A stretch of DNA of 64,000 nucleotides from Asterochloris sp. CNOR1 (taxonomy: Eukaryota > Chlorophyta > Trebouxiophyceae > Trebouxiales > Trebouxiaceae). The notes under the pieces were generated by a model. It was not told the DNA's origin. It saw only the letters and a program-made list of their open reading frames with translations, and ran no database searches. A program made the translations under genes and the position numbers. The DNA is taken from the NCBI GenBank assembly GCA_963969365.1, contig OZ017763.1, forward strand, positions 372,001-436,000, written 5' to 3'. Shown here in pieces: positions 42,801 to 54,868 of the stretch. Each line of letters begins with the position of its first letter. Position 1 is the stretch's first letter.

Positions 42801-45800
42801 GGAGTGCTTGATGTAGTGCAGGGCGGCAGAGACACAGCAGGGACAGGTGGCCAGTTGGCGGAGGGAGTACATGCTGCAGCTGCAGGGCAACAGGGAGGGA
42901 AGAGGCCTTGCATGAGCGGCTGCGGCAGCATGAACGGCGCATGCTGCTCCTGCAGAACTGACGGAGCGCAGCAAGGCTGCAAAGTGGGAGCTGGCAGGGT
43001 CTGCTCCTGAGGTTCGGCAGGGAGGGGCAGTCCTTGCGTGAGTGGCCGTGGCATGGCAGCCTGAGAGGCGCATGCTGCTCCGGCAGTGCTGACAGAGCGC
43101 AGCAGGGCCACAATCATGGAGCTGGCAGGGTCTGCTCCTGAGGGTCAGCAGGGAGGGACCGGCTTTGCTTTGGCAGCTGTGGCAGGCTGAGAATCTGCAT
43201 GCTGTGCCTGCAGGGCCGGCAGGGCGCTGCACAGGCTGCAGAGAGGGAGCAGGCGCTGTCTGAGCGCCTGCAGCAGGCCGAGGAGCAGAGGCAGGCTGCA
43301 ATGGATGCCCGAGGCGCAGCGCTGGGGAGTGCCCAGCAGGCGAAGCAGCAGCTGGTGGCACAGACAGAGGAGCTGTGTGTGGTGCTGCAGGTAGGGTCCC
43401 AGACTGATTGTGCAGCTGAGTTGAATGCGGCTCTGTGCACTGTGGCCTGGTTGCAAAACCTGGACATGTTCTGGAGGGACAGAGGCACCATGCAGGCACA
43501 ACGTTCAGGGAGAGCCCATGTGATCACAAGTGTGCCAGTAACAATGGTGGCTTGATCGGCGCCGCCTGCTGTCAGTGGCTGCCCACGATCTGACACTGCT
43601 GCTTACAGTTTGACTGTGCAGTGAGCATTTCACGGGCCACACAGAGGCCATGCACAGCATCTCAGGGGGCCCATGCAGGCGCAGCATGACAGCTCTACAA
43701 TAGTGGATCTGCTGCCCCGTGATGAGCCTGACAGTGCTGAAGGGCTGTCAGATGCTGAGCTCCTGCACAATCCAAGCCTGAACTGCACAGATGCCCACTT
43801 GGCTTGCTGGGGTCACCTGCTGCAGACAGTGGGACCATGCAGCCGCCTCTGTAGATCCTGTGCATGTCCGTGCATAGAGCCCCGAGAATGTGAAGGCCAG
43901 CTGCTGGCATGGCCTTGCAGTGTTCTCCTGTGTACCTGCAGACCCTGAACAATGCAAAAGGCCAGCTGGTCCGCCAGGGGCAGCTGCTGCAGGCAGAGCG
44001 CAGCAGGGCTGGCTCTGCCCAGCAGCATGCGCAGACCTTGGCCGCTGAGGCCAGGAAAGCCCAGACTGCAGTGCAGAGGCAGCACGATGCTGACATGGCG
44101 CAGGCAATTGATGAGGCTACCAGGCTACGGGTGAGCGCTCTGTGCACTGCCTTGGCGGGTGCTGCATTTTTGTGCTTGCCCTGGCAATGAGTGCGTGTGG
44201 CTGGCCGTCGCGCAGGCTGCACGTAGTGCAGAAGCGGCATGTGGCTGGCCTGGTGCACACACTTGCTAGCCGCCAAGCTTACAGTGGGAGGCAAGAGATG
44301 AACTCCTTTCATTATGAGTGAGCTCCGTCAGCTGAGTCGCCAGAGTGGTCCAAGTCAGTCTTGGTCATTGCTCTGACAGTATTCTGAAGCCAGGATGCGG
44401 CTGCCATACAGGAAGGTATACTGGGACTCCGCCTGCTGGGGCTCACTGCTTTGTACTGGTGCCAGTTGAACATTATGCCTGCAACAGGGTTATGGTTGAG
44501 CGTCCCTCTTGTGCTGTCACCACTGTCTGCAGCAGAGGCCAAGCCTGCATGGCTGTGGGTGCAGGGCAAGCTGCAGGGCGTGCAGCAGCGACTGTGCAAG
44601 TCAGGGCAGCCTGTGCATCCACATCCTTTCACGAAGGGCCACTTGATCCTGAGTCTGTGCATCACTAGGGCAAGTGGCAGAGCCTGCACCAGTTGGAAGG
44701 CTGTCTTCACATCTGCACCTCTCACACAGAGCCCTCAGCTGGCTCCTTTGCATTCTGCTCTGCAAGCTGCAGGGCATGCAGCATTGCTCAAATGATGCTG
44801 AGGGCTGCTGACACAGCCTCGAGAACCTCATGCAGCCATCAAAGCCTGGCTGTTGCTGCTGCCTGCAGCTGCAAGGCGAGCTGCATGACCAGCTGCAGGA
44901 CATGCAGCGGCACCTGAGGGCTGCCTGTGCATCCATGGTGTTGTTGCAAGGCTTTATGCTGTCCTCTGTAACTGCAGGGCGAGCTGCAGGGCATGCAGCA
45001 GCGCTTGCACGAGTCAGAGGCAGAGGTCCAGGTGCTGTTGGCACAGGTAGCAGTGCAGAGCCAGCTTGGGATCGCCAGCAGCCGCGAGATCAAGCAGCTG
45101 CACCACATGCTCAGCAGGCAGGACTCAAGAAGGCGCAAGGTGACCCTGTGTTGTGAGGCTGCGTGAGATCTTTCCATGTCTAGGATGTCTGCCTGTGCTG
45201 ATCATAGCCAGCAGCTGTAAGACACAGCAGCGTGCATGGCTAGCCGGCAGGACTCATATTCATGCCGCCTCAGACACAGTGGCGTCTGTGTGCCACATTG
45301 CCACGTCTTGGCTTGCGAGGAGGTCAGATCACTGAGGAACATGTGTTCTACTAGAAAGCTGTTTATGGCGGAAGTCTGGCACAGCAAAGGGCCAGAAGAG
45401 CCAGGCTGACATTGCATCCCAGCTGATGCAGACTGCGGCTGTTGAGTGGCACATCAGCCATAGTCTGTCAGTCTTCATGCTGCAGGGCGTCCACTCTAGA
45501 GCGGAGGCTTCCTTGGAGCCTGAGGTACGCCACCAGTCCGGCTATCCCGCCAATGGTGCTCTGACAGGCCACCCAACTGATGGGCGGGAGGGTGCCCTCA
45601 GCCCCGCGGTGGTTCAGGACTTGAAGAAGCAGCTGGTGAAGAGCCAAGATGAAGCAGATGAGCAGCTCAAGCAGGCCAGGTGAGCCCTTTCTTACAAGGT
45701 CATATGAGTGTCCTACTGGGCAGTGAATTAGGCCTGCATGTAGTAGGTGCAGATCCAAATCAGGACAGGTGTGTTGACATCAGTCACGTCTGAGGGAACA

Positions 45801-48800
45801 TTGTTGCCAGCCTGTGCTGCAGGTGATGCACATTTGCGGCAGGGTCTAGCTTGGCAGGAACTCATCTGCTGCAACCGCAAGATACCTCAGCTTTGCAGAG
45901 CAACTAGCTGTGCCTGAGAAAGTTGCTTGCGGTGCACTGCTGGTCATGGGCGGAGTAAGCATGCAGCTCTCCCAGCAGTCTCATTTTACAGGACTGTTTA
46001 TCTTCCAAGCTAACTAGGTCCCTGGTTGTGCAGTGTGGGCAGGTGGTGCAGCAACAGCCTCTTGTATCACCCCGACATGTGGGCGCCTCACTGCATGTAG
46101 TAAGTGGTGAAGTGCTTAAATGCCTGCAGGTCCTGGCGGCTGCAGAGCGAGCAGGCAAAGCGGCAGCGGGCAGACCTGCAGGCCAAGCTGGCCGACGCAG
46201 AGCATAGGGCAGCGCAGTGGGCCCACCGTGCTGGCCTGGCCGAGGCTGCAGCCCTTGCCCCTGCACAGGGCAGGGATGCACAGTACCAGCTTGCTGGTGG
46301 CGCTGGAGCAGGCCGCGGAGGGCAGGCAGGGCTTCACGAGCAGCAGGGCGTGGCTGCTGGGCCTGAAGAGGCCAGTGGGGCCAGGCAGGCAACATCTCAG
46401 TGGCAAGGCAGGCCTGCACGCCCTGGAAGTGATGGGGCCTGTGCAGCTGGTAGCGCAGGGCAGGTAGTGCTTCACGAGGGGGGCAGGCCTGCAGATGAGG
46501 TCGCTGCCAGGAGCAGTAGCGCTGGCAGTGCACGGCAGCCCGGGAAGCAGGGGCAGAGTGCGCCTGCACAGCAGGCAGCTGGTGACAGGCAAGCTGCCGA
46601 GCAGACAGCTGCACTGCAGGCAGACAGGACCTGGAAGCAGCCTGCTGAGGATGCTCTGACTCCACAGACGGCGTCAGGGCACATCTGCACGCTGCCCACC
46701 CATCACAGACGCTCCACAAGTGCCCAGAAGTTGGCTCCTGAGGTCGGCAGCTCTGACGCATCTCTTGAGCAAGGCAGCACCGCAACCCCAACTCCCAGTC
46801 CCACCATCATCAGTTTCGACGCCACTTACGACAGTGCTGGCAGGGCCAGCCTGCCCTCAGCAGTCCAGCTCAGCCCCAGAACAGGTGGACCTCCTGCACG
46901 CCAGCAGCAGAGGGAGGTGTCACCAAAAGGGCAGCTGGCAGCCGCCGCCGTCAAGGCAGGCGATGATGCAGCTGCCTCTGGGGAGCTGCCTTTACAGACG
47001 CGGACACAGGAGGCCAGTCCACCCAGGCAGGGGCTTTATCTGATGCTGCTTTCTGACGCAGCCAGCTTGATGTCTGACGCTGCTGAAGTGTCCCTTCAGA
47101 AGTACCTTTGCTGCTGCCAGTGACAGATGTGCTTTGTCAGCACGTCTGCGGCACTCAGATAGGCCCCCTCGGTGCTTGACAGGTGCTGCAGGCAAAGAGC
47201 ACCTTTCTGGTGCTGGCATGTGTGTTGACTTGGTCAACCATGCTGCCAGCCTGACTGATTGCGCTCATGGGATGCAGGCGGACGCTGTCAGAGCATGAGC
47301 TCATGGAGCGGGTGTTGGCCTTCCGGCAGCACCAGGCTCCAGCGCAAGGGGCCTCAAACGCTGCAGCGAGCAACGGTAGCAACAATGGGTCTCTCTGGGC
47401 GCAGCAGCAGCCTGAGTCGCCTGCCGAGGCTACAGCTGAAGAGCAGGAGGGTTCAGCAGCTGCGGGAAAGGGTGCAGAGTGGCGCTCTCATGAGGCACAG
47501 CACCAGGGGCTGCCAGCAGTCGCCACCGACAATACGTTGCCCGTGGAGAGCATGGCTGGCTCAAAGCCACAGCCAACAGTGCGAAGTGGCCCAGCGTCTG
47601 CTGCCGCTGGCACAGCCACAGCTGCTGCAAGTGCCTCTGCCGCTGCTGCCAGAGCCTCAAAGGTCAAGGGACCGCCGGCAGTGCACCGCGCAACCGTTGC
47701 AGTCACCAGCACACCCAGGCAGCAGCAGGCCGCACCAGCTGGGTCGCAACCAGTGGCCAGATCCCAGCTGGGCATTGGCGGACAGGGCGGCAGTGATGAG
47801 ACCGGGGACCTGAGTGACCGCAGTGTTCTGGCTGCCACTGCACCAGCTAGCAGGCAGGCAGCTGGCGCATTGGCCAGCTGGCAGACGGGAGGCGCTGGCG
47901 GTGGCCTGCATGGGGCAGCCGGCTCTGCAGCAGCTGCTGGTGAGCCAGGGCAGCCTGCAGATGCTCAGCCAGGAGCACTGGGTACCGCTGTCCCTCGCAG
48001 CAGGCTGCCGGCTGCAGGCGCCAGCAGCAGCAGTGCTGCACCTGGCCTGCAGCGGCAGCCAGTGGCGCCTGCAGAGGCAGCAAGGGGGCTGGCGCCTTCT
48101 GCTGCTGCTGAGGCGATGCTGGCGTCTTCTGCTGCTGAGGCGTGGCTGGCTTCTCCTGCTGCTGAGGCTGGGCAGGCAGGCTTCAAGAGGCGAGGGGAAG
48201 CCAGCAGCAGCTCCTGGTCGGCAGACGCACATGCTCCTGCCAGCAGAATTCCTGGCCCCTCCAGGCGGTCAGACCGGAGAGATTCAGTGCCTAGCGGAAG
48301 TGCACAGTCAGGGCCTGCTCAGGATGCAAATGCAGAAGGCAGTGCTGCTGAGACCAGGTGAGCAGGCCACCAGTCTGCAACCTCTGTGCAAGGCTCGTAT
48401 GGCTGCTTGTGTCATGCAGCTGCCTCATCCTCACATGCTTCCACTCCGCTGCCGCACGGTCTGAGCAATGTGCACTGCAGGGACAGGAAGGCACCCCCTC
48501 AGAGACGCAGCACAGCTGAGACTGTGCGCGCCTTTGAGGAGCTGAGCCGAGCCTCAGCTGCTGCCAGCTCTGTGCGGGGCAGCCAGGCTAGCCTGGCAGC
48601 CGGCAGGCCGCAGGCCAGCGTGACCTCGTCTCTTCAGAACGGAAGTCATGCTCAGCCTGTTGCTGCAAGCGCGGCAACATTGCTTCACAGCGACCCTGTT
48701 TGTGGACGTCCAGGGACAACCAGCGTTAGCAGTGCAACACAGCAGGGTGAGCGTGATGCTGGACCAGAGGGATGGTATGTGGGTGCCTGTGAAGGACCCT

Positions 48801-51800
48801 CTGGCCTACAGCACCATGCATTGTGAGGGCCGCCCTGCTCAGGGCGTCCATGTCTACTCATGCTGCCTGCTAGGAAGTGCAGGCTGTCTTCGCATGGGCG
48901 CTTGTGCATCAGATGTGTCTCACCTTGCTCTCACAGTGTTGTTACATCCCTTGACACTGTTACTGAGCTGCTGCAGCCTGCCATGCAGCTGCTGCACATG
49001 AGCCAAGGCCACGGGGCTGTCAACTCTCTGCTCGTTGCGGGCAGGCTTGCACAGCATCCTTGTAATCTGTCTGAGCTCTTGTGCAGCTTGGCCTGTACAG
49101 TCATGTGCACAGCCCAGCCCATTCTATGTAAGGATCAGCACAGCTACATGCATTCCAGTATTCTTTGGTGCAGGTGCAACCTCAACCACAGGCAGGCACA
49201 AGGCAGACGCTGTGCATGGCAACCTGCCTGGTAGAGGGACAGCTGCAGCTGCCCCTGACAACTCTTCAGCTGCGGCCCCTGACAGCTCACTGACTATGGC
49301 CCCTGCTGGGCGCTACAATCAGGCGCAAAGCAGCAGCTCTGCCTCCAGCCAGGCAGGGCAGCCCCAGGCAGCTGCAGGTACAGCATGTGTTTTGTGACTT
49401 CCAGTTTTGCTTGCTCTCCAAGCAAACCACACCTGCATCTGTTCGCATGCCCAGCTTTCACACTGATGCACAGTCCAGAGAGCGCTGCTCTCACTGATGC
49501 AAGATGGTCTTGCAGAGGTATCGGGATTGCCAACTGTAATGGACTTCAAGCTTATTCAGGGATCTGGTGCTGTGCCTGCAGAGTCTGTCCATAGCAGGAT
49601 AACCTCTGTCTCTGTACCAGAGGATCCTATGCAGCCAGCAAGGACGCCTGGCAATGCACCAGCGGCAAGCCATTCTGCAAGCAGCCAGTTGCCTGCTTCT
49701 AGCAGAGAGGGCTTCCAGCTGCCAGCAGAGCAAGCAGCCAGCAGCTTGAGCGCCCCACTGAGCATCAGCCCGCACCAGGCTGCACCAACAGGTGGGCAGA
49801 GGCATGCAGTCAGATCTGCTCGGCCAGTGTGCGAAGCAAATGATGCATGCAGCAGGCTGGCTGGTGGGGATGTGGATGGCATCAAGAAAGGCTCGAGGAT
49901 GCTTGCAGCAGTGGATGGTCCAGCTCTGTCTGATGGCGCTGCAGGGCATGCTGCAGCTCTGGGCAAGCCATGTAGTTCACAACCGTAGGGTCTGCCAGCA
50001 CAGGCACCACACTTGCACCTGCTGACATTACTAGACCACGCACTGCTGTAGTTTCTGCAGCCTAGACTGCTCACCGAGAGCATGTCAGCAGCTTTGGGTG
50101 CAAAAAACCTGTGGCGCGACACGTCAGGTGCTGCACTGCAGGTCAGGCAGGGAGTCATGCCAGCTTTGAAGCTGCCGCCTCAGTCCTGGGCAGTGCCCAA
50201 GCTGAGCAGCTGCAGCAGCTGGCAGGTGCGCTGCAGCCCAGCAGCCGGTGCGCAACCAGTGCAGACAGCGGGGTGTCCTCTGGTGCAGCTGCAGCAGCAG
50301 CCTCACTGCTGGGGCCAGAGCAGGTTGCTGCCCTCGGACACATTAGTGCAGGCTTTGGGTTGCATGCTGGTGACGGCAGCAGCAGTGCTGCTGCTGTGCC
50401 CCTGCCTGCTGCTGAGAGGCCACAGCTGCATGGCAGTGGGCTGGCTGCTGGTGGAGACTGCACAGCTAGCTCTGCAGAGCACCTGCAGATTGCTGGGAGG
50501 CCACAGCTGGATGGCAAAGGGGGACTGGCTGGTGCTGGCAGCAGCGCTGAGCCATCGCCTGCTGCTGGAGCGCCGCAGCTGGATGGCAATGGGGCGGCTG
50601 CTAATGGCAGCAGCGCAGCTGAGCCCCTGAGTGCTGCTGGCAGGCCACAGCTGGCCAGCAGTGGGCAGGGCGGGCAGGGCAGTGGTCACACCTCGCCAGG
50701 TGGGGCTCTGTGAAAGGTTTAGGCAGACATGTAGGCAGCCATGCAGAGCAGATGGCACGCGCACAGCAACATGCGCCCCCGCATGTTGTTAGCTCTGCAG
50801 CGCGCTGCGTTTATGCAACCTGCTGACGCAAATCTGGCAGAAGAGCGACAGGCGCCCTTCTGTCTCTGGCGCTGTTCCGTATGCATCCAAATCACTGCTG
50901 CAGAACAGTTGGTGCAGACCTTACACCAGTGCAGCAGCCGTAGGGTCGCTGCTGTGATTGCACTGGTTCTTCGATAAGCGCATGAACACTGCCAGTGCAG
51001 CAGCCATAAATGGCATTCCTGCTGTGCAGGCAGCCCCATCGAGCAGCTGAGGACACGGCCCGGAGACTTGGAGGCAGCTGCAATGCCCGAGCTGTGGGGT
51101 GGTCCAGCTGGCACACAGGCAGCAGGAACTGCTGGGCCCAGTTCTCATGCCAGGTACTTCCACATCATTTACTGATTGTGTCTGATGCACTGCCCCAGCT
51201 GGATGTTCCAGCTGGGAGCAGGGACTGCTGGCCGCCCTTGTGAGCCAGGTACTGTCAACTCGTTGGTTGTGTCTCATTGAGGCAGCTCCAGTGCCTCAGT
51301 GGTGGGGTGCTGCAGGCGACACACAGGCAGCAAGCCTGCCGGGCCAAATTTGTGGGATAGGGAATGCAAAACAACTGCATTGGTCTGCAGCGCCTCAGCT
51401 GTGTAATGCTGCAGCTGATAGCAGGGGCGGCGGGAAATAAAATCTGCAGGGCCTGCACCAGCGTCCTCATATCTGGTTTCTTCCGGTGGAAGAAGCAATA
51501 CCAGGCTCTGCCTTGCTGCCCTTTCAGTACTCTAGCACACTGAATCCGCAGACTGGCCCTGCTGTTGTGCACTGAGCCTGGCTGGAGGCACACTGGGCCC
51601 TGCTGTTGCACACTGTGCCTGGTTGAATGCAGTGTGAACTGCTTCCCAGCTGCCGTTCGTGATGTATCCTGCTCCGCTAGTGAGCAGTGCTGCCTTGGGC
51701 CTGGCAGAGCGCAGACGTCCACTGCAACTGCCTCTTCTCAACCCAACAACTTGCCCTGCAGTGCCATGCAGCAGCGTCGGGGGAAAGACCTGCTGCAGGC

Positions 51801-54681
51801 TGGGCTGGACTCCCCCTTCCGGTCTCCGGCAGACTCCCCTAGAGGTGGGAGGCAACCTGCAGCGAGTCACCACAGCGAGGGCAACAGGCAGCAGGAGGCT
51901 TCACTGCGCACAGCTGTCCCCACACACAGCACGGTGCTGGCCAGTCGTGGTGGGCTGGTTCGTGAACATCCTCCTGGGCAGCAGCAGCAGCAGCATGCGC
52001 CGGCAGGGGAGCCTGCTGCTGGTGTAGCAACATGGGGCAGGCAGGAGAGGCAGCATGACAGCAGCCAACAGCAGCAGCCAGCAGAAGCAGCAGGGTCTCA
52101 TGGAAGTGCACAGCACCGACCTGCAGGGCGAGCGGGCAGTGGTCAGCAGAAGCTGCCAGCAGAGGACGCGGCTGCTGGTATGGTGGCTGCGGGCTGGCAA
52201 GGGGATGAGCATGGCGACCATCAGCAAGCTCACCACCTGCCAGCCGCTGATGGTGCCGGCATTTACCCAGCAGCACTGCGCTCGGCAGGGCAGCTGCAGC
52301 CTGTGAATGCTGCAGTTGCCGGCCAGATGCAGGAGGGTCACGTTGCAAGCCAGAGCCAGCCCAGTGGAGCCCAGTCAGCCTGGGGCCAGCAGCAGCGCCT
52401 GCAGCCTGCCAAGCTGCAGGGACCTGCCGGTGGGCAGCCGCTGCACTGGGCTGTGGCTGGCTCGGCAGATGGCAGCAGCGCAGGGCAGCCCCCGCACGGG
52501 GCAGAGGCTGCCCGGGAAGCAGGCAGGGGTGAGGAGCCCCTGCACTGCGCTAAGGCTGGCCTAGCAGAGGGCAGCAGTGCAGGGCAGCCGCTGCACTGGC
52601 CTGGCGCCGTGGTAGACAGCACTGGGCTGCCTCTGCACCAGGCTGGCCCAGCAGAGGGTGCCGGGGTGGCGGAGCGCCTCCAGCACTGGCCCGAGGCTGG
52701 CTCAGAGGCAGGCAACGCCGCAGACCCGCCCAGCCCACAGTCTGATGTGTCCCCCAGCAGCCTGCCAGGCAGGGCTCACAGGGCATGGCCTGCACCACCA
52801 TCCGGCTCGCTGTCTGTGGATCAGGACTCTGGGGATATGCTGCAACCGCAAGGTGCAGGTATGTCTCAGGGAGGTTTGAATGCAAGACCATGCACTCTTT
52901 GAAGTGGCAGGCAGTTGAAGGTGGTGGGCATGAGCGCCTAGCATGAAGACAGCCGTGCATGTCCCAGTGCACTGTTCCGTGGGTGTCGCACTGATGAGTG
53001 GATGCGACCCATTGGGTTGTGTGGATGTCACATGATCATCCTGTCAGCCTTGCGCTGTCCTGGATTCAGTTGCAGCAGGTGTTGTGCGTCCTGGCAAAGA
53101 GCGTCTTGTGTCCTCTGAATAGGGTGATGCTTGGCTGCAAAGCCTTCACGGCTTGCTGCAGGGAGTCAGCTCGCAGCGTGGAAACGAGCGCCAGGGAGAC
53201 AGTTTGACCTGTCGCCCTCGCAGGCACAGGAGTGGGGCCAGAGTCCGGGCTTGCAGCCCCCTGCAGGTGACTGCCTGCAGCGGCATTTTGCTCCTGCAGG
53301 GACTGCCTGCAGCATTGATGGTCCTTCTGAGCTGCTGACTGGCCGCGGTCTACACTGTTGGCACTGCCAGACCGGCTCGACTATGCCTTAGCTGGCACCC
53401 GCTGTCAGACCAGCCCTGTGCAACAGGCCTGACAGTCAAGCTTCCCGTGCCGCTGATAACAGCAAAGCTGTCCTTGTCAGAGGGTCGCCCTCACATTTTG
53501 GCACATGCTCCACCATCCATGCCTGCAGTGCCTTCTCCCTGCATACACCTCAATGCATGGGCTGGTTTGATGCAAAGCTGCTTAGCGATTGCATGACCTG
53601 TGCCTCGCCCTAGGACAGAGCCTGCTGGCCATATCAAGTGTGCCCAAACAGCCACTGCTGCACACATCTAGGGTGTGCTGTAAGTGCATGCGGCCCTGAC
53701 ACCATCAGCTTTGTTTATGCGCTGGACAGAAACCCCAGCCACTGCACGAACCTGCCTGCAAAGCAGGAGTCTGCAGCACACCTGGCATTGCGCACAGCCA
53801 GCACCTGCCTGCCACTAAGTACCTGCTCCAGTGCAGACCGCGCCTGTGCCATGCCGGCACCCCCTTGCAGGCTCAATAGATGGCCCGTAAATGCTGCTGC
53901 ACAAGTAGCCATGTTGGTGGCGTGCAGGCAGCACACTGCATGACCAAGGTCTCATCCCTGCTTTCACTTTATGGTGCTTTCCAGGCGCCCCAAGGCCTGG
54001 CCAGTACCTGGCCCCCGAGCGCCCCCGCACCATCAGCGAGGAGCAGGTGGCATACGAGGTCTCTGCAGCCACTGCCCAGCTCAGCCGAGAGGCCTCTGAG
54101 GACAACTGGCGCATTGCTGCCAGCAGGGACCCCAGCCACCAGCCCAGCCCAGCAGCTTCTCAGAGCGGCAGCTCTGCTGGGGACGGGCGGCTGCCTGGTG
54201 TTCACCAGGTCAGGGTGAGCTTTGCTGTTGATGGGACCTTGACCGGCATTTTCTCACAGCCAGGCTTTTCTTGGTAGTGATCAGCAGGTGGTAACTGGAT
54301 GCTTGAATTGACGTGTCAACGTCATCAGCTTCATAGGCAGGCCACCAGGAGCTGTGCTGCTTCATGTGGGTGCATGTCGCGACAAGCCGCAGCACTGCTG
54401 GGCTGCTCCTGTGGGAATGGTGTGGGGTGCTGAGCTCAGGCAATGCCTCTTCCAATTGTCAGGCATGTTTGTGGTGGGTGCAGGCAACTAGCAAACAGGC
54501 ACTGCAGAGCAGGGAGGTTGGGAAGGGCAGACTGAGAGGGGGCCTAGACAATGCAGGCTTGCACAGCGGGCTTCACTCTGCTGGTGAATCCCTCGGCAGC
54601 ATCAGCTTGGCTAGCTTAGGTGCAGATCTAGATGCAGACGACATGGAAGCCGTTCATGCAATGTTGTGCAACAGTGACTAG
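33833..54681 (+). CDS. Giant coiled-coil, Ala/Gln/Gly/Ser-rich protein of unknown function
   Basis: About 28 exons on one strand encode roughly 3,300-3,400 residues. Phase-consistent exons include 33833-34099, 34325-34728, 35082-35289, 35935-36030, 36280-36459, 37137-37255, 37290-37459, 38031-39954, 40514-40829 (or 40841), 41092-41202, 41267-41311, 41680-41919, 42169-42243, 42517-42600, 43214-43390, 43942-44130, 44978-45139, 45486-45679, 46130-47101, 47278-48357, 48481-48746, 49174-49377, 49516-49791, 50142-50699, 53985-54208 and 54484-54681. The N-terminus (MMEEPSGALPRKDRS) is disordered. The middle has heptad coiled coil (VLRLEELLAAREAQLAEAD, LQESEQQRHDLQQQ). Long low-complexity parts follow, and the end is DLDADDMEAVHAMLCNSD. 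The exon starting near 35462 and ending 35768, and the exon near 51750-52858, are clear, but their 5' borders are not. No enzyme or membrane motif is seen. A structural scaffold is a guess. Splitting into two genes near 51 kb cannot be excluded. Confidence 0.75.
37890..38110 (+). repeat. Copy of the acceptor and start of the largest exon
   Basis: The exon start at 38031 (ctgcag, then tacagcatgaggcaggagct) is preceded at 37907 by ctgcag, then tgcagcatgaagcaggagct. The offset is about 124 bp and similarity runs for about 70 bases. Confidence 0.85.
38031..39954 (+). other. Largest exon of the giant gene, Gln/Ala/Gly/Pro-rich low-complexity segment
   Basis: This 1.9-kb exon stays open for about 640 codons. 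It is made of short recurring phrases: GQQLEQQLDTHSHQTQASG beside GQQPEQQRDTHLHQTQASG, and HMDEEHDSPPMDAADALQ beside a similar DSPHMDEE block. It ends in a coiled-coil phrase, LELQQDMQELEAQMAHAAR. Frame retention with dense CAG/CTG repeats fits a disordered linker grown by triplet expansion. Confidence 0.75.
39900..40200 (+). repeat. Downstream copy of the largest exon's end and donor
   Basis: ctgcagcaggacatgcagga at 39905 recurs as ctgcagcaggacttgcagaa at 40077, an offset of 172 bp. Both continue with gctggaggc. The copy's donor position has decayed. Confidence 0.85.
42935..43230 (+). repeat. Three tandem acceptor/exon-start units
   Basis: Units gcgcatgctgctcctgcag (exon part from 42956), gcgcatgctgctccggcag (from 43087) and ctgcatgctgtgcctgcag (real exon from 43214) are spaced 131 and 127 bp apart. 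The phrases gagcgcagcaaggctg and ggagctggcagggtctgctc recur in the first two. Confidence 0.88.
44530..45010 (+). repeat. Three copies of a coiled-coil exon start
   Basis: The real exon start at 44978 (ggcgagctgcagggcatgca) is echoed at 44565 (ggcaagctgcagggcgtgca) and 44875 (ggcgagctgcatgaccagct). The phrase gcctgtgcatccacat or gcctgtgcatccatgg follows both copies. Confidence 0.85.
46130..48357 (+). other. Two long low-complexity exons (46130-47101, 47278-48357)
   Basis: The first exon begins with a helix (QAKRQRADLQAKLADAEH) and then turns Gly/Ala/Gln-rich. The second is Ala-rich with motifs such as AEAMLASSAAEAWLASPAAE, a recent small in-frame repeat. The phase-2 intron between them is 176 bp and joins SLQK to RTLSEHELMERV. 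Confidence 0.75.
50142..50699 (+). repeat. In-frame repeat of about 22-28 residues in the giant protein
   Basis: Four units read AAERPQLHGSGLAAGG, IAGRPQLDGKGGLAGAGS, AAGAPQLDGNGAAANGSS and AAGRPQLASSGQGG. The shared core is A-G-x-PQLDG-x-G followed by a Ser/Ala tail with AEP or AEH. The repeat stays in frame. Confidence 0.85.
51060..51300 (+). repeat. Imperfect tandem repeat of about 100 bp in the giant gene
   Basis: gtccagctggcacacaggca ... atgccaggtac ... gattgtgtctgatgcac (51101 on) is echoed by ttccagctgggagcaggg ... gagccaggtac ... ggttgtgtctcattgag (51205 on). Each unit contains ccaggtac, a donor-like string. Confidence 0.65.
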
Positions 54682-54868
54682 AGCTGCATGCCAACAGCCT
54701 CAGTTTTACAAACACTTTTCAGAGAACTGCCAAAATGGGTCAGCATGAAAATTGCTGTGGAAACACGACAAGCTACTTCAGTCTGCAAAGAAGATGCAAG
54801 TCAGCAGTGCCACAGCTATTCTCAGGAATCATGAAATGCGCTGTCATGAAATGGGGATTAAAATTCTC

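Larger units (their letters stand above)
40514..45679 (+). other. Coiled-coil segment of the giant protein, exons 10-19
   Basis: Ten exons, most of them 45-240 bp and mostly phase 0, encode heptad-rich sequence: HERDQLKAALRNAEGQLQR, QAGQLQESEQQRHDLQQQ, KLVVAQQLLQKLEVQLDQ, KVEQLAAELQAAQLRIHEL and VVQDLKKQLVKSQDEADEQ. Small phase-0 exons that each hold a few heptads suggest growth by exon duplication; QESEQQRHDLQQQ (exon to 41202) and QDSEQRRQRLQQQ (exon to 41311) are an obvious pair. Confidence 0.8.
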
